A DNA stretch of 64,000 nucleotides, taken from positions 62,001 to 126,000 of the forward strand of contig CALOEL010000002.1 in the NCBI GenBank assembly GCA_942492375.1, in the 5' to 3' direction. The notes under the pieces were generated by a model. The model did no database searches. It saw only the letters and a program-made list of their open reading frames with translations, and was not told the DNA's origin. Source of the stretch: JAHEAO01 sp942492375 (GTDB lineage: Bacteria > Pseudomonadota > Alphaproteobacteria > Rhodobacterales > Rhodobacteraceae). Both the position numbers and the translations under genes were made by a program. Every line of letters begins with the position of its first letter. The stretch's first letter is position 1. Of the stretch, positions 54,208-61,708 are shown piece by piece.

Positions 54208-54381
54208 TCAGCGAAGGCGGCTTGCGGTTTCTGCCGCTTGTATAAGATTCCCTCGGCTCAGGGCGTCCAGCACGATCCTGATCTTCTCTTCAGCCGAATA
54301 CTGTTTGCGGGTCGCCCGGCGAATGTCTTTGACGGCCTGCTCGGTGTGGCTCTTTCGCGCTCCGGGCTTCCGCCTTCCTCT
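54208..54381 (-). pseudogene. IS3-family transposase OrfA remnant
   Basis: The complement strand reads EQAVKDIRRATRKQYSAEEK and EEKIRIVLDAL, the typical OrfA helix-turn-helix start of one IS3-family branch. It then diverges (SRGNLIQAAETASRLR) and stops at 54208. The rest of orfA and all of orfB are gone. It marks past IS activity at the host/element border. Confidence 0.7.
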
Positions 54382-54470
54382 TTACTCCTCGGTTGCTACG
54401 ATAAGCCAGAAGCCCTAGCTTATCGAAAAACCCTATACTGCCCCATCGGCGCTGACGTCAGACAACACCA

Positions 54471-55394
54471 ATGACACGACTCACAACCGACGCGGCCGGC
54501 GTATTCGTCATCGCCGTCACGCCGTTCCACCCCGACGGGCGCATCGACATGGACAGCTGCGACCGGATGGTCGATTTCTATCTCGACGTCGGGGCCACCG
54601 GCCTGACGGTGCTGGGCATGATGGGTGAAGCGCCCAAGCTGACAGTTGAGGAATCCCGCGACGTTGTGGCGCGCATCCTGAAACGCGTGAATGGCCGCGT
54701 GCCAGTCGTCGTCGGCGTCTCTGCCCCCGGCTTCGCGCAGATCGAGGCGCTGACCGCGATGGTCATGGATCTCGGCGCCGCCGGGGTGATGGTCGCTCCG
54801 CCCGGCAGCCTGCGGACCGACGATCAGATCCACACCTATTATTCGCAGGTTGCCGAATTGATAGGCGACGTGCCCTTCGTCCTGCAGGATTTCCCGCTGG
54901 TCACCGGCGTGCAGATGGCCCCCAAGGTGATCGCGCGGATCGTGAACGACCTGCCAACCTGCGTCTGCCTGAAGCACGAGGACTGGCCCGGTCTGGAAAA
55001 GATCACCGCGCTGCGTGCCGAGGGCGTGCTGAACCGGCGCATCTCGATCCTTTGCGGCAATGGCGGGCTGTTCCTGCCCGAGGAAATGGCGCGTGACGCC
55101 GACGGCGCGATGACCGGGTTCGCCTATCCCGAAATGATGGCCGGCGTGGTGAAAGAATTCGCCAACGGCAATCCGGACCGCGCCCAGGACATCTTTGACG
55201 CCTACCTGCCGCTCGCCCGCTTCGAACAGCAGCCGGGCCTCGGGCTGGCGATCCGGAAGTACACGCTCGCCAAGCGCGGCATCATCACCCACGACGCCCT
55301 GCGCCGTCCGGGCGGATCGCTGTCGCCGAAAGGCCGCGCCGAGGTCGATCGCCTGATCGCTCGGCAGGAAAAACGACTGAAGGAACTGAACTGA
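54471..55394 (+). CDS. DapA/N-acetylneuraminate lyase-superfamily aldolase or decarboxylase
   Basis: 307 residues, a complete (beta/alpha)8 barrel of the DHDPS superfamily. The Schiff-base Lys is Lys168 in PTCVCLKHEDWPGLEKI. Two standard DHDPS features differ: GTTGE is GMMGEAP (residues 49-55), and the catalytic Tyr motif (YN-P) reads LQDFP at 138-142, so this is not a true DapA. A catabolic lyase or hydratase acting on a 2-oxo acid is more likely. It overlaps the SDR pseudogene by one base and lies next to hydantoin-type catabolic genes. Confidence 0.85.
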   Translation: MTRLTTDAAGVFVIAVTPFHPDGRIDMDSCDRMVDFYLDVGATGLTVLGMMGEAPKLTVEESRDVVARILKRVNGRVPVVVGVSAPGFAQIEALTAMVMDLGAAGVMVAPPGSLRTDDQIHTYYSQVAELIGDVPFVLQDFPLVTGVQMAPKVIARIVNDLPTCVCLKHEDWPGLEKITALRAEGVLNRRISILCGNGGLFLPEEMARDADGAMTGFAYPEMMAGVVKEFANGNPDRAQDIFDAYLPLARFEQQPGLGLAIRKYTLAKRGIITHDALRRPGGSLSPKGRAEVDRLIARQEKRLKELN

Positions 55395-55849
55395 TGGACC
55401 TGGAACATACCGGAAAACGCGCACTGGTCCTTGGTGCAAGCCGCGGGCTTGGAATGGCGATTGAAGGAACCGCACGGGCGCCGCATCATCTCGATCACCT
55501 CATCGGGGGCTGAACAGCCGATCCCGAGCCAGGCGCTGTCGAGCGGCATCCGTTCGGCGGTGGTTGGCTGGTTCAAGACGCTTGCCGCCGAGGTCGCGGC
55601 CGACGGGATCACGGTGAACGTGGTGATGCCGGACCCGATCCACACGACCCGTGTCGATGAATTCGAGGCCGCCGCGGCCAAGCGCACAAGGACCGAGGTC
55701 GCCGCCAGTCGCGCGCCACCATCCCGGCGGGCCGCTATGGCAAGCCCGAGGAATTCGCCGACGTGGTGACCTTCCTTGCCTCGGCGCGGGCGGCCTATAT
55801 GACCGGCTCTCGCATCCGGATCGCCGGCGGGGCGATCAAGTCCATCTAG
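55394..55849 (+). pseudogene. SDR-family oxidoreductase with internal deletion and frameshifts
   Basis: ATG 55394 gives HTGKRALVLGASRGLGMAI, an SDR nucleotide-binding start, but the reading then breaks. A second frame carries GRRIISITSSGAEQPIPSQA, RSAVVGWFKTLAAEVAADGI and TVNVVMPDPIHTT, and a third carries AGRYGKPEEFADVVTFLASA, RAAYMTGSRIRIAGGAIKSI to the TAG at 55847-55849. About 100 residues of the Rossmann core are missing. The gene was probably the second gene of the aldolase operon and is now inactive. Confidence 0.8.
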
Positions 55850-55889
55850 GAGAGGCCGACCCCTGACTAAGCTTAGGAACCGCGCCGGA

Positions 55890-56579
55890 TCAGATGCCGA
55901 TGCCGGCACAGGCGGCCGTGTTGCGAATATGCGCGGTCATCGCGGCTTCGGCCGCGTCCGCGTCGCGACCATGCAGCGCGGCGATGATGGCGCGGTGTTC
56001 GGCGATCGAATCCGCCATCCGGTCCAGCGCGGTGAAAGGGATCGGCTGGCGCTGGGTCTCTTTCAGCGTGGCGCTGAGCGAGCGGTAGGTCTGCAGCAGC
56101 AGCGGATTGCGGCTCTTGCCGGCGATATGCTGGTGGAACTTCAGATCCTCGTCGACATTGGCGATCAGGTCGCCGCGTTCCCATGCGGCTTCCATCCGGT
56201 CGGTCGCGGCGACCAGCAGCGTAATGTCGTCAAGGGTCGAGGTCGCGGCGGCGTGGCGGGCAAGCCGGACCTCCAGCAGCAACCGCACCTCGAACGCGTC
56301 CGCCATGCTGTAGTCATCGGAATAACGCCAGCGCTTGTCCTGAGTCGGTGGCCGGTCCTCGGGGTCGGCGACGATGGTGCCCCGGCCCGGATAGGTGCGG
56401 ATCAGCCCCAGCGTTTCCAGCGTCATCAGGGCCTCGCGCAGCGACGGACGCGACACCCCCAGCCGTTCGGAGAGCACCCTTTGCGAGGGCAGGCGCTCGG
56501 ATTTCGGCAGTTCGCCCGACTGGATCATCTGCTGCAACTGGCGGGCGATGGTCTGGGATACGGGCGTGCGGTCGATCAT
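55890..56579 (-). CDS. GntR/FadR-family transcriptional regulator
   Basis: 229 residues from ATG 56579; the much longer leftward frame to 58013 is antisense to the transporter genes and is not real. The N-terminal winged helix reads LPKSERLPSQRVLSERLGVS and RPSLREALMTLETLGLIRTY. The C-terminal FCD domain contains the metal/ligand positions in EVRLLLEVRLARHAA, NVDEDLKFHQHIAGKSRNPL and SIAEHRAIIAALHGRDADAA. It is divergent from the ABC transporter operon and probably represses it until an acidic ligand binds. Confidence 0.9.
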   Translation of the reverse strand: MIDRTPVSQTIARQLQQMIQSGELPKSERLPSQRVLSERLGVSRPSLREALMTLETLGLIRTYPGRGTIVADPEDRPPTQDKRWRYSDDYSMADAFEVRLLLEVRLARHAAATSTLDDITLLVAATDRMEAAWERGDLIANVDEDLKFHQHIAGKSRNPLLLQTYRSLSATLKETQRQPIPFTALDRMADSIAEHRAIIAALHGRDADAAEAAMTAHIRNTAACAGIGI

Positions 56580-56654
56580 GGGGTGGTCTCTGCCTGTCTG
56601 CGGTCCGTCACTTGGCGGCCTTTTCACTTGAAGGGTTTGGGTGCCTGTGCTTTG

Positions 56655-56678
56655 ATTGGTCTGACCGGTATGACCAAT
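56655..56678. promoter_or_regulatory. FadR-type operator between the regulator and the ABC transporter operon
   Basis: ATTGGTC (56655-56661) and GACCAAT (56672-56678) form an inverted repeat. Within it TGGTCTGACC and GGTATGACCA match the FadR-subfamily pattern TGGT-N-ACCA. It lies 75 bp from the regulator start and 43 bp from the binding-protein start, well placed to control both. Confidence 0.65.
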
Positions 56679-56720
56679 TTGCCGGGTGCGTTGCAAGATA
56701 AATCCCAGGGAGGAAAGAAA

Positions 56721-57503
56721 ATGCTTGGCGACAAATTCAAGACACTTGCCGCGGCGGTCGCGGCTTCGGCCGTGATGGCCACCGCAGGCTATGCCGATAC
56801 ATGGCAGGTCGGGGCCAACATCGGCAACGTGCCGTGGGAGTTTCAGGACGACAGCGGCGCCTTCGTCGGCTTCGAGATCGACCTGGTCAACGAGGTCGCC
56901 AGCCGCCTCGGCAACGAGGTCGAGATCGTGAACATCCCGTTCAACGGGCTGTTCTCGGCGGTGCAGTCGGGCCGGATCGACATCGCGATCTCCTCGATCA
57001 CCATCACCGAGGAACGGCTTGAATCGGTCAGCTTCGCCCAGCCCTATTACGACAGCGATCAGTCGCTGACCGTGGCGGAGGGCGGACCGGCCTCGGTTGA
57101 CGAGATGAACGGCAAGGTGGTCGGCGTCGATACCGGCTCGACCGGCGACATGTGGGCGACCGATCACAACGACGAGGCAGGCTTTGCCGAGATCCGGCGC
57201 TACGAGGGCCTGGCGCCGGCGATGCTGGACCTGACCGCGGGTCGGATCGCGGGATATATCTCGGACATCCCCGCGCTGCTCTACTACGTCAAGGACAAGC
57301 CCGAACTGAAAGTCGTGGCCCGGATCGAAACCGGCGAGCGCTATTCGATGATGTTCAACAAGGACGCCGAACTGGCGGGCCAGGTCAACGAAGTGCTGAC
57401 CACGCTGAAGAACGAAGGCTACATCGCCGGGCTGCACGAGAAGTGGTTCGGTGCCGTCCCCGAGGACACCACCTCGACCGTTCAGGTCATGGATATGCCG
57501 TAA
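56721..57503 (+). CDS. Polar amino acid ABC transporter substrate-binding protein (family 3)
   Basis: 260 residues from ATG 56721, preceded by GGGAGGAAAG. Signal peptide MLGDKFKTLAAAVAASAVMA...GYA. Family-3 hallmarks: GAFVGFEIDLVNEVASRLG, FSAVQSGRIDIAISSITITE and RRYEGLAPAMLDLTAGRIAG. It binds a polar amino acid or similar zwitterion in the periplasm for the permease/ATPase encoded next. The neighbouring hydantoinase and aminotransferase suggest a ureido- or cyclic-amide compound (inference). Confidence 0.92.
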   Translation: MLGDKFKTLAAAVAASAVMATAGYADTWQVGANIGNVPWEFQDDSGAFVGFEIDLVNEVASRLGNEVEIVNIPFNGLFSAVQSGRIDIAISSITITEERLESVSFAQPYYDSDQSLTVAEGGPASVDEMNGKVVGVDTGSTGDMWATDHNDEAGFAEIRRYEGLAPAMLDLTAGRIAGYISDIPALLYYVKDKPELKVVARIETGERYSMMFNKDAELAGQVNEVLTTLKNEGYIAGLHEKWFGAVPEDTTSTVQVMDMP

Positions 57504-57513
57504 CACGGCCTGC

Positions 57514-57542
57514 GCCATGCCCGGTGTGATGCCGGGCATGGC
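57514..57542 (+). terminator. Intercistronic stem-loop after the binding-protein gene
   Basis: GCCATGCCCGG (57514-57524) pairs perfectly with CCGGGCATGGC (57532-57542) around a 7-nt loop. No T-run follows. Such stems after binding-protein genes usually protect the upstream mRNA and lower downstream expression. Confidence 0.7.
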
Positions 57543-57578
57543 ACTACGGGAAATACATGCACTACCGGCAGGACCGTT

Positions 57579-58250
57579 ATGGACATCATCGATACCTTCT
57601 TCAACACAGAGGTGTTGATCCGGACCTATCCGCTGTTGCTCAAGGGGCTCTGGGTGACGCTCCAGCTGGGCGTGGTCAGCATCATCGCCGGTCTGATCCT
57701 CGGGCTGGCGCTGGCGCTGGTCCGGCTTTACGCGGCGCGGCCCGTGCAACTGCTGGCGCGCATCTACATCGATGTCTTCCGTTCGCTGCCTTTGCTGGTG
57801 CTGCTGATCATCGTCTATTATGCGCTGCCCTTCGTCGGCATCCGCATGTCGTCGTTCTGGTCGGCAATGTGCGCGCTGACCCTGGTATCCGGCGCCTATA
57901 CGGCGGAAATCTTTCGAGCCGGGATTCAAGCGATTCCCAAGGGCCAATTCGAGGCATCGCAGGCCTTGGGTCTTGGCTATCGCAACATGATGGTGGACGT
58001 GATCCTGCCGCAAGCGGTCAAGATCGTGATCCCGCCACTGACCAACAATTCGATCAACGTGGTCAAGGATACGGCGTTGGCTTCGGTCGTGGCGATGCCG
58101 GACCTGCTGAAGCAGGCGACGCAGGCACAGGCATTGGCCGCCAATCCCAGCCCGCTGATCTTGGCGGCGATCATCTACGTCGCCTTCCTGTGGCCGATGG
58201 TGGCCGCCGTGTCCCGGATGGAGCGCCGGTTCGGCGCGGGAGAGCGCTGA
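57579..58250 (+). CDS. Polar amino acid ABC transporter permease
   Basis: 223 residues from ATG 57579 with five membrane segments. The HisMQ-type start (LIRTYPLLLKGLWVTLQLGV) and the EAA loop FRAGIQAIPKGQFEASQALG that contacts the ATPase are clear. It overlaps the ATPase gene by one base. A single permease gene implies a homodimer. Confidence 0.92.
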   Translation: MDIIDTFFNTEVLIRTYPLLLKGLWVTLQLGVVSIIAGLILGLALALVRLYAARPVQLLARIYIDVFRSLPLLVLLIIVYYALPFVGIRMSSFWSAMCALTLVSGAYTAEIFRAGIQAIPKGQFEASQALGLGYRNMMVDVILPQAVKIVIPPLTNNSINVVKDTALASVVAMPDLLKQATQAQALAANPSPLILAAIIYVAFLWPMVAAVSRMERRFGAGER

Positions 58251-58987
58251 TGGACGGCTTCGTGAGCATCCGCAACCTGCAGAAATTCTATGGCGACTTC
58301 CGGGCGCTCAAAGGCATCAACCTGGACATCGCCGAGGGCGAGGTGGTCTGCGTCGTCGGGCCCTCGGGTTCCGGCAAGTCGACGCTGATCCGCTGCATCA
58401 ACAGGCTCGAAGGGTTTTCCGAGGACAGCGAGATCGTCGTCGACGGCATCCCCGTGGTGCCGGGCAAGTCGCTGGCAGCGGTCCGCGCCGAGGTCGGCAT
58501 GGTGTTCCAGTCCTTCAACCTATTTCCGCATCTGACGGTGCGCCGCAATGTGATGCTCGCGCCGATGCGTGTGCGCGGGCTCAGCACAGCCGAGGCCGCC
58601 GCCCGTGCCGATGTCCTGCTTAAACGGGTCGGAATTTCCGAACAGGCCGACAAGTACCCCGAACATCTGTCCGGCGGGCAGCAGCAGCGGGTGGCGATCG
58701 CCCGTGCCCTGGCGATGGAGCCCCGCGTGATGCTGTTTGATGAACCCACCAGTGCGCTCGACCCCGAAATGGTCGGCGAGGTGCTGGATGTCATGAAGGA
58801 CCTTGCCGGCACCGGCGTGACCATGATCGTTGTCACCCACGAGATGGGATTTGCCCGGCAGGTCGCTGACCGTGTCATCTTTATGGATGGCGGCGAAGTC
58901 ATCGAGACCGGTACACCGGACGCCATTTTTTCAAACCCCAAAGAGGCCCGCACGCAGAATTTCCTGAGTGCGGTTCTGAACCACTGA
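58250..58987 (+). CDS. Polar amino acid ABC transporter ATP-binding protein
   Basis: 245 residues from ATG 58250. Walker A GPSGSGKST (37-45), Q-loop GMVFQSFNLFPHLTV, signature LSGGQQQRVAIARAL (from 140), Walker B MLFDEPTSALDPE and the H-loop VVTHEMGFARQVAD are all intact. It is the GlnQ/HisP class. It powers uptake through the permease encoded upstream. Confidence 0.95.
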   Translation: MDGFVSIRNLQKFYGDFRALKGINLDIAEGEVVCVVGPSGSGKSTLIRCINRLEGFSEDSEIVVDGIPVVPGKSLAAVRAEVGMVFQSFNLFPHLTVRRNVMLAPMRVRGLSTAEAAARADVLLKRVGISEQADKYPEHLSGGQQQRVAIARALAMEPRVMLFDEPTSALDPEMVGEVLDVMKDLAGTGVTMIVVTHEMGFARQVADRVIFMDGGEVIETGTPDAIFSNPKEARTQNFLSAVLNH

Positions 58988-59005
58988 TCCCCGAAAGAGA
59001 CCGCC

Positions 59006-60262
59006 ATGACCGATAGCGCAGACCAGATCGACCAGACCTTCGTGCACTCCCACTTTCCGGGCCTGAAAAGCGACTGGGTGTTCTTCGACAATGCCGGCGG
59101 ATCGCAGACCCTGCAGGGCGCCATCGACAAGATCACCGAATTCCTGACCCATCGCGATGTGCAGATCGGCGGCAGCTACGATGTGTCGCTTGCCGCCGCC
59201 GAGGCGCTGATGGACGGGCGCAAGGCGATCCAGACGCTGGTCAACGCCGCGCGCCCCGAAGAGACCGTCTTCGGTCATTCGACCACCGCGCTGGTGCAGA
59301 TCCTCGCCAATGCGATGCGCAGCCAGTTCGAACCGGGCGACGAGATCATCATCTCGATCGCGGATCACGAATCCAACATCGGCCCCTGGGACCGCCTGCG
59401 CGAATTCGGCGTGGTCGTGAAATTCTGGCCCGTGGACAAGGCGACCTACAAGCTGCGTCTCGAAGATCTCGACGCGCTGATGACCGAGCGCACGAAACTG
59501 GTCTGCGTGCACCATGTCTCGAACATCCTCGGGCAGGTGAACCCGATCGCCGAGTACGCCCGCTTCGTGCACGATCGCGGCGCGAAAATCTGCGTCGATG
59601 CCGTCGCCTACGCCCCGCACCGGGCGATCGACGTGCAGGCCTGGGATGTCGATTACTACGTCTTCAGCCTCTACAAATGCTACGGCCCGCATGTGGCGGT
59701 GATGTACGGCAAGTACGACCTGCTGGCGGAACTCGACGGGCAGTACCATTATTTCTACGGCAAGGACAAAGTGCCCGGCAAGCTCGAGCCGGGGAACCCG
59801 AACTACGAACTGGCCTTCAGCGCCGTGGGCATCGTCGACTACCTGGTGGCGCTCGGCGAGCACTGCGGAGCCACCGGCACGCGCCGTCAGAAAATCGAAC
59901 ATGCATTCACCGCCATCGCCCGGCAGGAAGATGCGCTGACCGACCGGCTGCTGGCCTATCTCAACGGCCGCAACGACATCCGTGTGATCGGACAGACGGC
60001 CAACGAAGCGTCCAAACGGGTGCCGACCATCGCCTTCAAGATCGACGGCCAGGATTCTGGCGCGGTCGCCAAGGCAATGGATGCCTACGGCATCGCCATA
60101 CGGTTCGGCGACTTCCATACACGACGGCTGGTCGAGGACCTCGGCGAGGCCGGCGACAGCGGCGTGATCCGGGTCTCGATGGTACACTACAACACGCTGG
60201 AACAGGTCGACAGGCTGTGCGCCGCGATGACCGAAATCAGCGCCGACAGCGCGGCGGCCTGA
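59006..60262 (+). CDS. Cysteine desulfurase-like class V aminotransferase
   Basis: 418 residues. Fold-type I PLP enzyme with FFDNAGGSQTLQGAIDKI at the start, GHSTTALVQILANAM, ADHESNIGPW, Asp198 in KICVDAVAYAPHRAID and the Schiff-base Lys224 in SLYKCYGPH. It belongs to the desulfurase-like subgroup used in varied eliminations and transaminations rather than to IscS proper, since no active-site Cys loop is evident. It lies 18 bp after the transporter ATPase gene and 5 bp before the hydantoinase gene, so it probably acts in the same catabolic route. Confidence 0.85.
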   Translation: MTDSADQIDQTFVHSHFPGLKSDWVFFDNAGGSQTLQGAIDKITEFLTHRDVQIGGSYDVSLAAAEALMDGRKAIQTLVNAARPEETVFGHSTTALVQILANAMRSQFEPGDEIIISIADHESNIGPWDRLREFGVVVKFWPVDKATYKLRLEDLDALMTERTKLVCVHHVSNILGQVNPIAEYARFVHDRGAKICVDAVAYAPHRAIDVQAWDVDYYVFSLYKCYGPHVAVMYGKYDLLAELDGQYHYFYGKDKVPGKLEPGNPNYELAFSAVGIVDYLVALGEHCGATGTRRQKIEHAFTAIARQEDALTDRLLAYLNGRNDIRVIGQTANEASKRVPTIAFKIDGQDSGAVAKAMDAYGIAIRFGDFHTRRLVEDLGEAGDSGVIRVSMVHYNTLEQVDRLCAAMTEISADSAAA

Positions 60263-60267
60263 CCGCG

Positions 60268-61686
60268 ATGGCCGATTGTGACCTCGCCATCCGCGGCGGA
60301 ACTCTGGTGACGGCAGCGGACCGCTATCCGGCCGAGATCGGCATCCGCGACGGACGCATCGTGGAAATCGCCGAGAGTGTCTCCGCCAAGGCCGAAATCG
60401 ACGCCAGCGGGTTGTTGGTATTGCCCGGAGGCATCGATGCACATGTGCATCTGGATCAACCCACTTCGGACGGCACCGTCATGGCGGATGATTTCGCCAG
60501 CGGCACCCGCTCGGCGGCGGCGGGCGGCAACACCACGGTCCTGCCCTTCGCGATGCAGGTCAAGGGCACCTCGCTGCGCCAATGCGTCGAGGACTACCAC
60601 CGCAAGGCCGAGGGGAAGTGCTTCACGGACGTGTCGTTCCATTTGGTGATCTCGGACCCGACGCCGCAGGTCCTGGGGCAGGAACTGCCGGCGCTGGTGC
60701 GCGACGGCTATACCTCGTTCAAGGTCTTCATGACTTATGACGATCTCGTGCTGAACGACGCCGAATTGCTCGAGGTGTTCGAGGTCGCGCGCCGCGAGCG
60801 GGCGCTGGTGATGGTGCATGCCGAAGGCCACGACGCGATCCGCTTCATGACACAAAAGCTGGAAGGCGAAGGCAAGACCGCGCCCTATTACCACGCCGAG
60901 GCCCATGCCCAGATCGCCGAGCGCGAAGCCACGCATCGCGCGATCAGCCACGCGCAGCTGACGGATGTGCCGGTGGTCATCGTGCATGTTTCGGGCCGCG
61001 ATCCGATGGAGCAGATCCAGTGGGCCCGCAAGCGCGGCATGAAGGTCTTCGCCGAGACCTGCCCGCAATACATCGCCCTGACCCGCGATGATTTGAAGGG
61101 TCTGAACATGGATTTCGAAGGGGCGAAATACGTCTGCTCTCCGCCGCCCCGCGACCGCGACAGCCAGAACGCGATCTGGGAGGGGCTGCGCGACGGCACC
61201 TTCGACCTGTTCTCGTCCGATCACTGCCCGTTCTACTACGACGCGCCCGACAACACCGGCAAGAACAACACCCGGGCCCGGACATCGTTCAAATGGGTGC
61301 CGAACGGCATACCGGGGGTCGAAACCCGCCTGCCGATCCTGTTTTCCGAAGGCGTCAGCAAGGGGCGGATCAGCCTTGAACGCTTCGTGGCGCTGACCTC
61401 GACCAACCCGGCCAAGCTCTATGGCCTCTATCCGCAGAAGGGCACGCTGGCAGTCGGGGCCGATGCCGACATCACGCTGTGGGACCCGCAGCGAACCTCC
61501 GCCATCACCCAAGACCGGCTGAACCACGGCGCGGACTATACGCCCTACGAAGGCATGGAGATCCGCGGCTGGCCCGTGCGCACCATCCTGCGCGGCCAGA
61601 CCGTCGCGCTGAATGGCAGACCGGTCGATCAACCCGCATCGGGCCGTCACCTGAAGCGCGGAACCAGCGCCATCGGATATCCGTGA
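60268..61686 (+). CDS. hydA: Dihydropyrimidinase / D-hydantoinase
   Basis: 472 residues from ATG 60268; upstream in-frame codons belong to an artefact. The metal centre is complete: GGIDAHVHLDQP (His59, His61), the carbamylated Lys in SFKVFMTY (Lys152), His184 in VMVHAEGHD, His240 in VIVHVSG and Asp318 in LFSSDHCPF. The enzyme opens cyclic amides (dihydropyrimidines, hydantoins) to N-carbamoyl products. No carbamoylase gene is adjacent in this window. Together with the left-flank racemase-like gene it points to hydantoin or ureide use. Confidence 0.93.
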   Translation: MADCDLAIRGGTLVTAADRYPAEIGIRDGRIVEIAESVSAKAEIDASGLLVLPGGIDAHVHLDQPTSDGTVMADDFASGTRSAAAGGNTTVLPFAMQVKGTSLRQCVEDYHRKAEGKCFTDVSFHLVISDPTPQVLGQELPALVRDGYTSFKVFMTYDDLVLNDAELLEVFEVARRERALVMVHAEGHDAIRFMTQKLEGEGKTAPYYHAEAHAQIAEREATHRAISHAQLTDVPVVIVHVSGRDPMEQIQWARKRGMKVFAETCPQYIALTRDDLKGLNMDFEGAKYVCSPPPRDRDSQNAIWEGLRDGTFDLFSSDHCPFYYDAPDNTGKNNTRARTSFKWVPNGIPGVETRLPILFSEGVSKGRISLERFVALTSTNPAKLYGLYPQKGTLAVGADADITLWDPQRTSAITQDRLNHGADYTPYEGMEIRGWPVRTILRGQTVALNGRPVDQPASGRHLKRGTSAIGYP

Positions 61687-61687
61687 T

Positions 61688-61704
61688 CGCCGGAGCAGCC
61701 GGCG
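61688..61704. terminator. Hairpin between the convergent hydantoinase and glycosyltransferase genes
   Basis: CGCCGG (61688-61693) and CCGGCG (61699-61704) flank AGCAG, directly after the hydantoinase stop and before the stop of the convergent gene. There is no T-run, so the call is tentative. Confidence 0.4.
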
Positions 61705-61708
61705 TTCG

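Larger units (their letters stand above)
53743..54470. other. Right boundary region of the element: no intact gene
   Basis: 728 bp containing a tRNA-fMet 3' half (54037-54085), a tandem 11-bp repeat (54157-54178) and an IS3-type orfA remnant (54208-54381). A 99-codon rightward frame (54175-54474) is antisense to the remnant and is not a gene. Confidence 0.6.

Noticed and set aside
54175..54474. Rightward 99-codon frame near the tRNA fragment
   Set aside because: Antisense to an IS3 OrfA remnant and reaches into the start of the aldolase gene.
55890..58013. Leftward 707-codon open frame
   Set aside because: Only its last 229 codons, starting at ATG 56579, form a protein (the GntR/FadR regulator). 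The rest is antisense to the binding-protein and permease genes and is His/Asp/Gly-rich noise.
59677..60267. Rightward extension of the hydantoinase frame upstream of 60268
   Set aside because: This part overlaps the aminotransferase gene in another frame and has no protein character; the hydantoinase starts at 60268.
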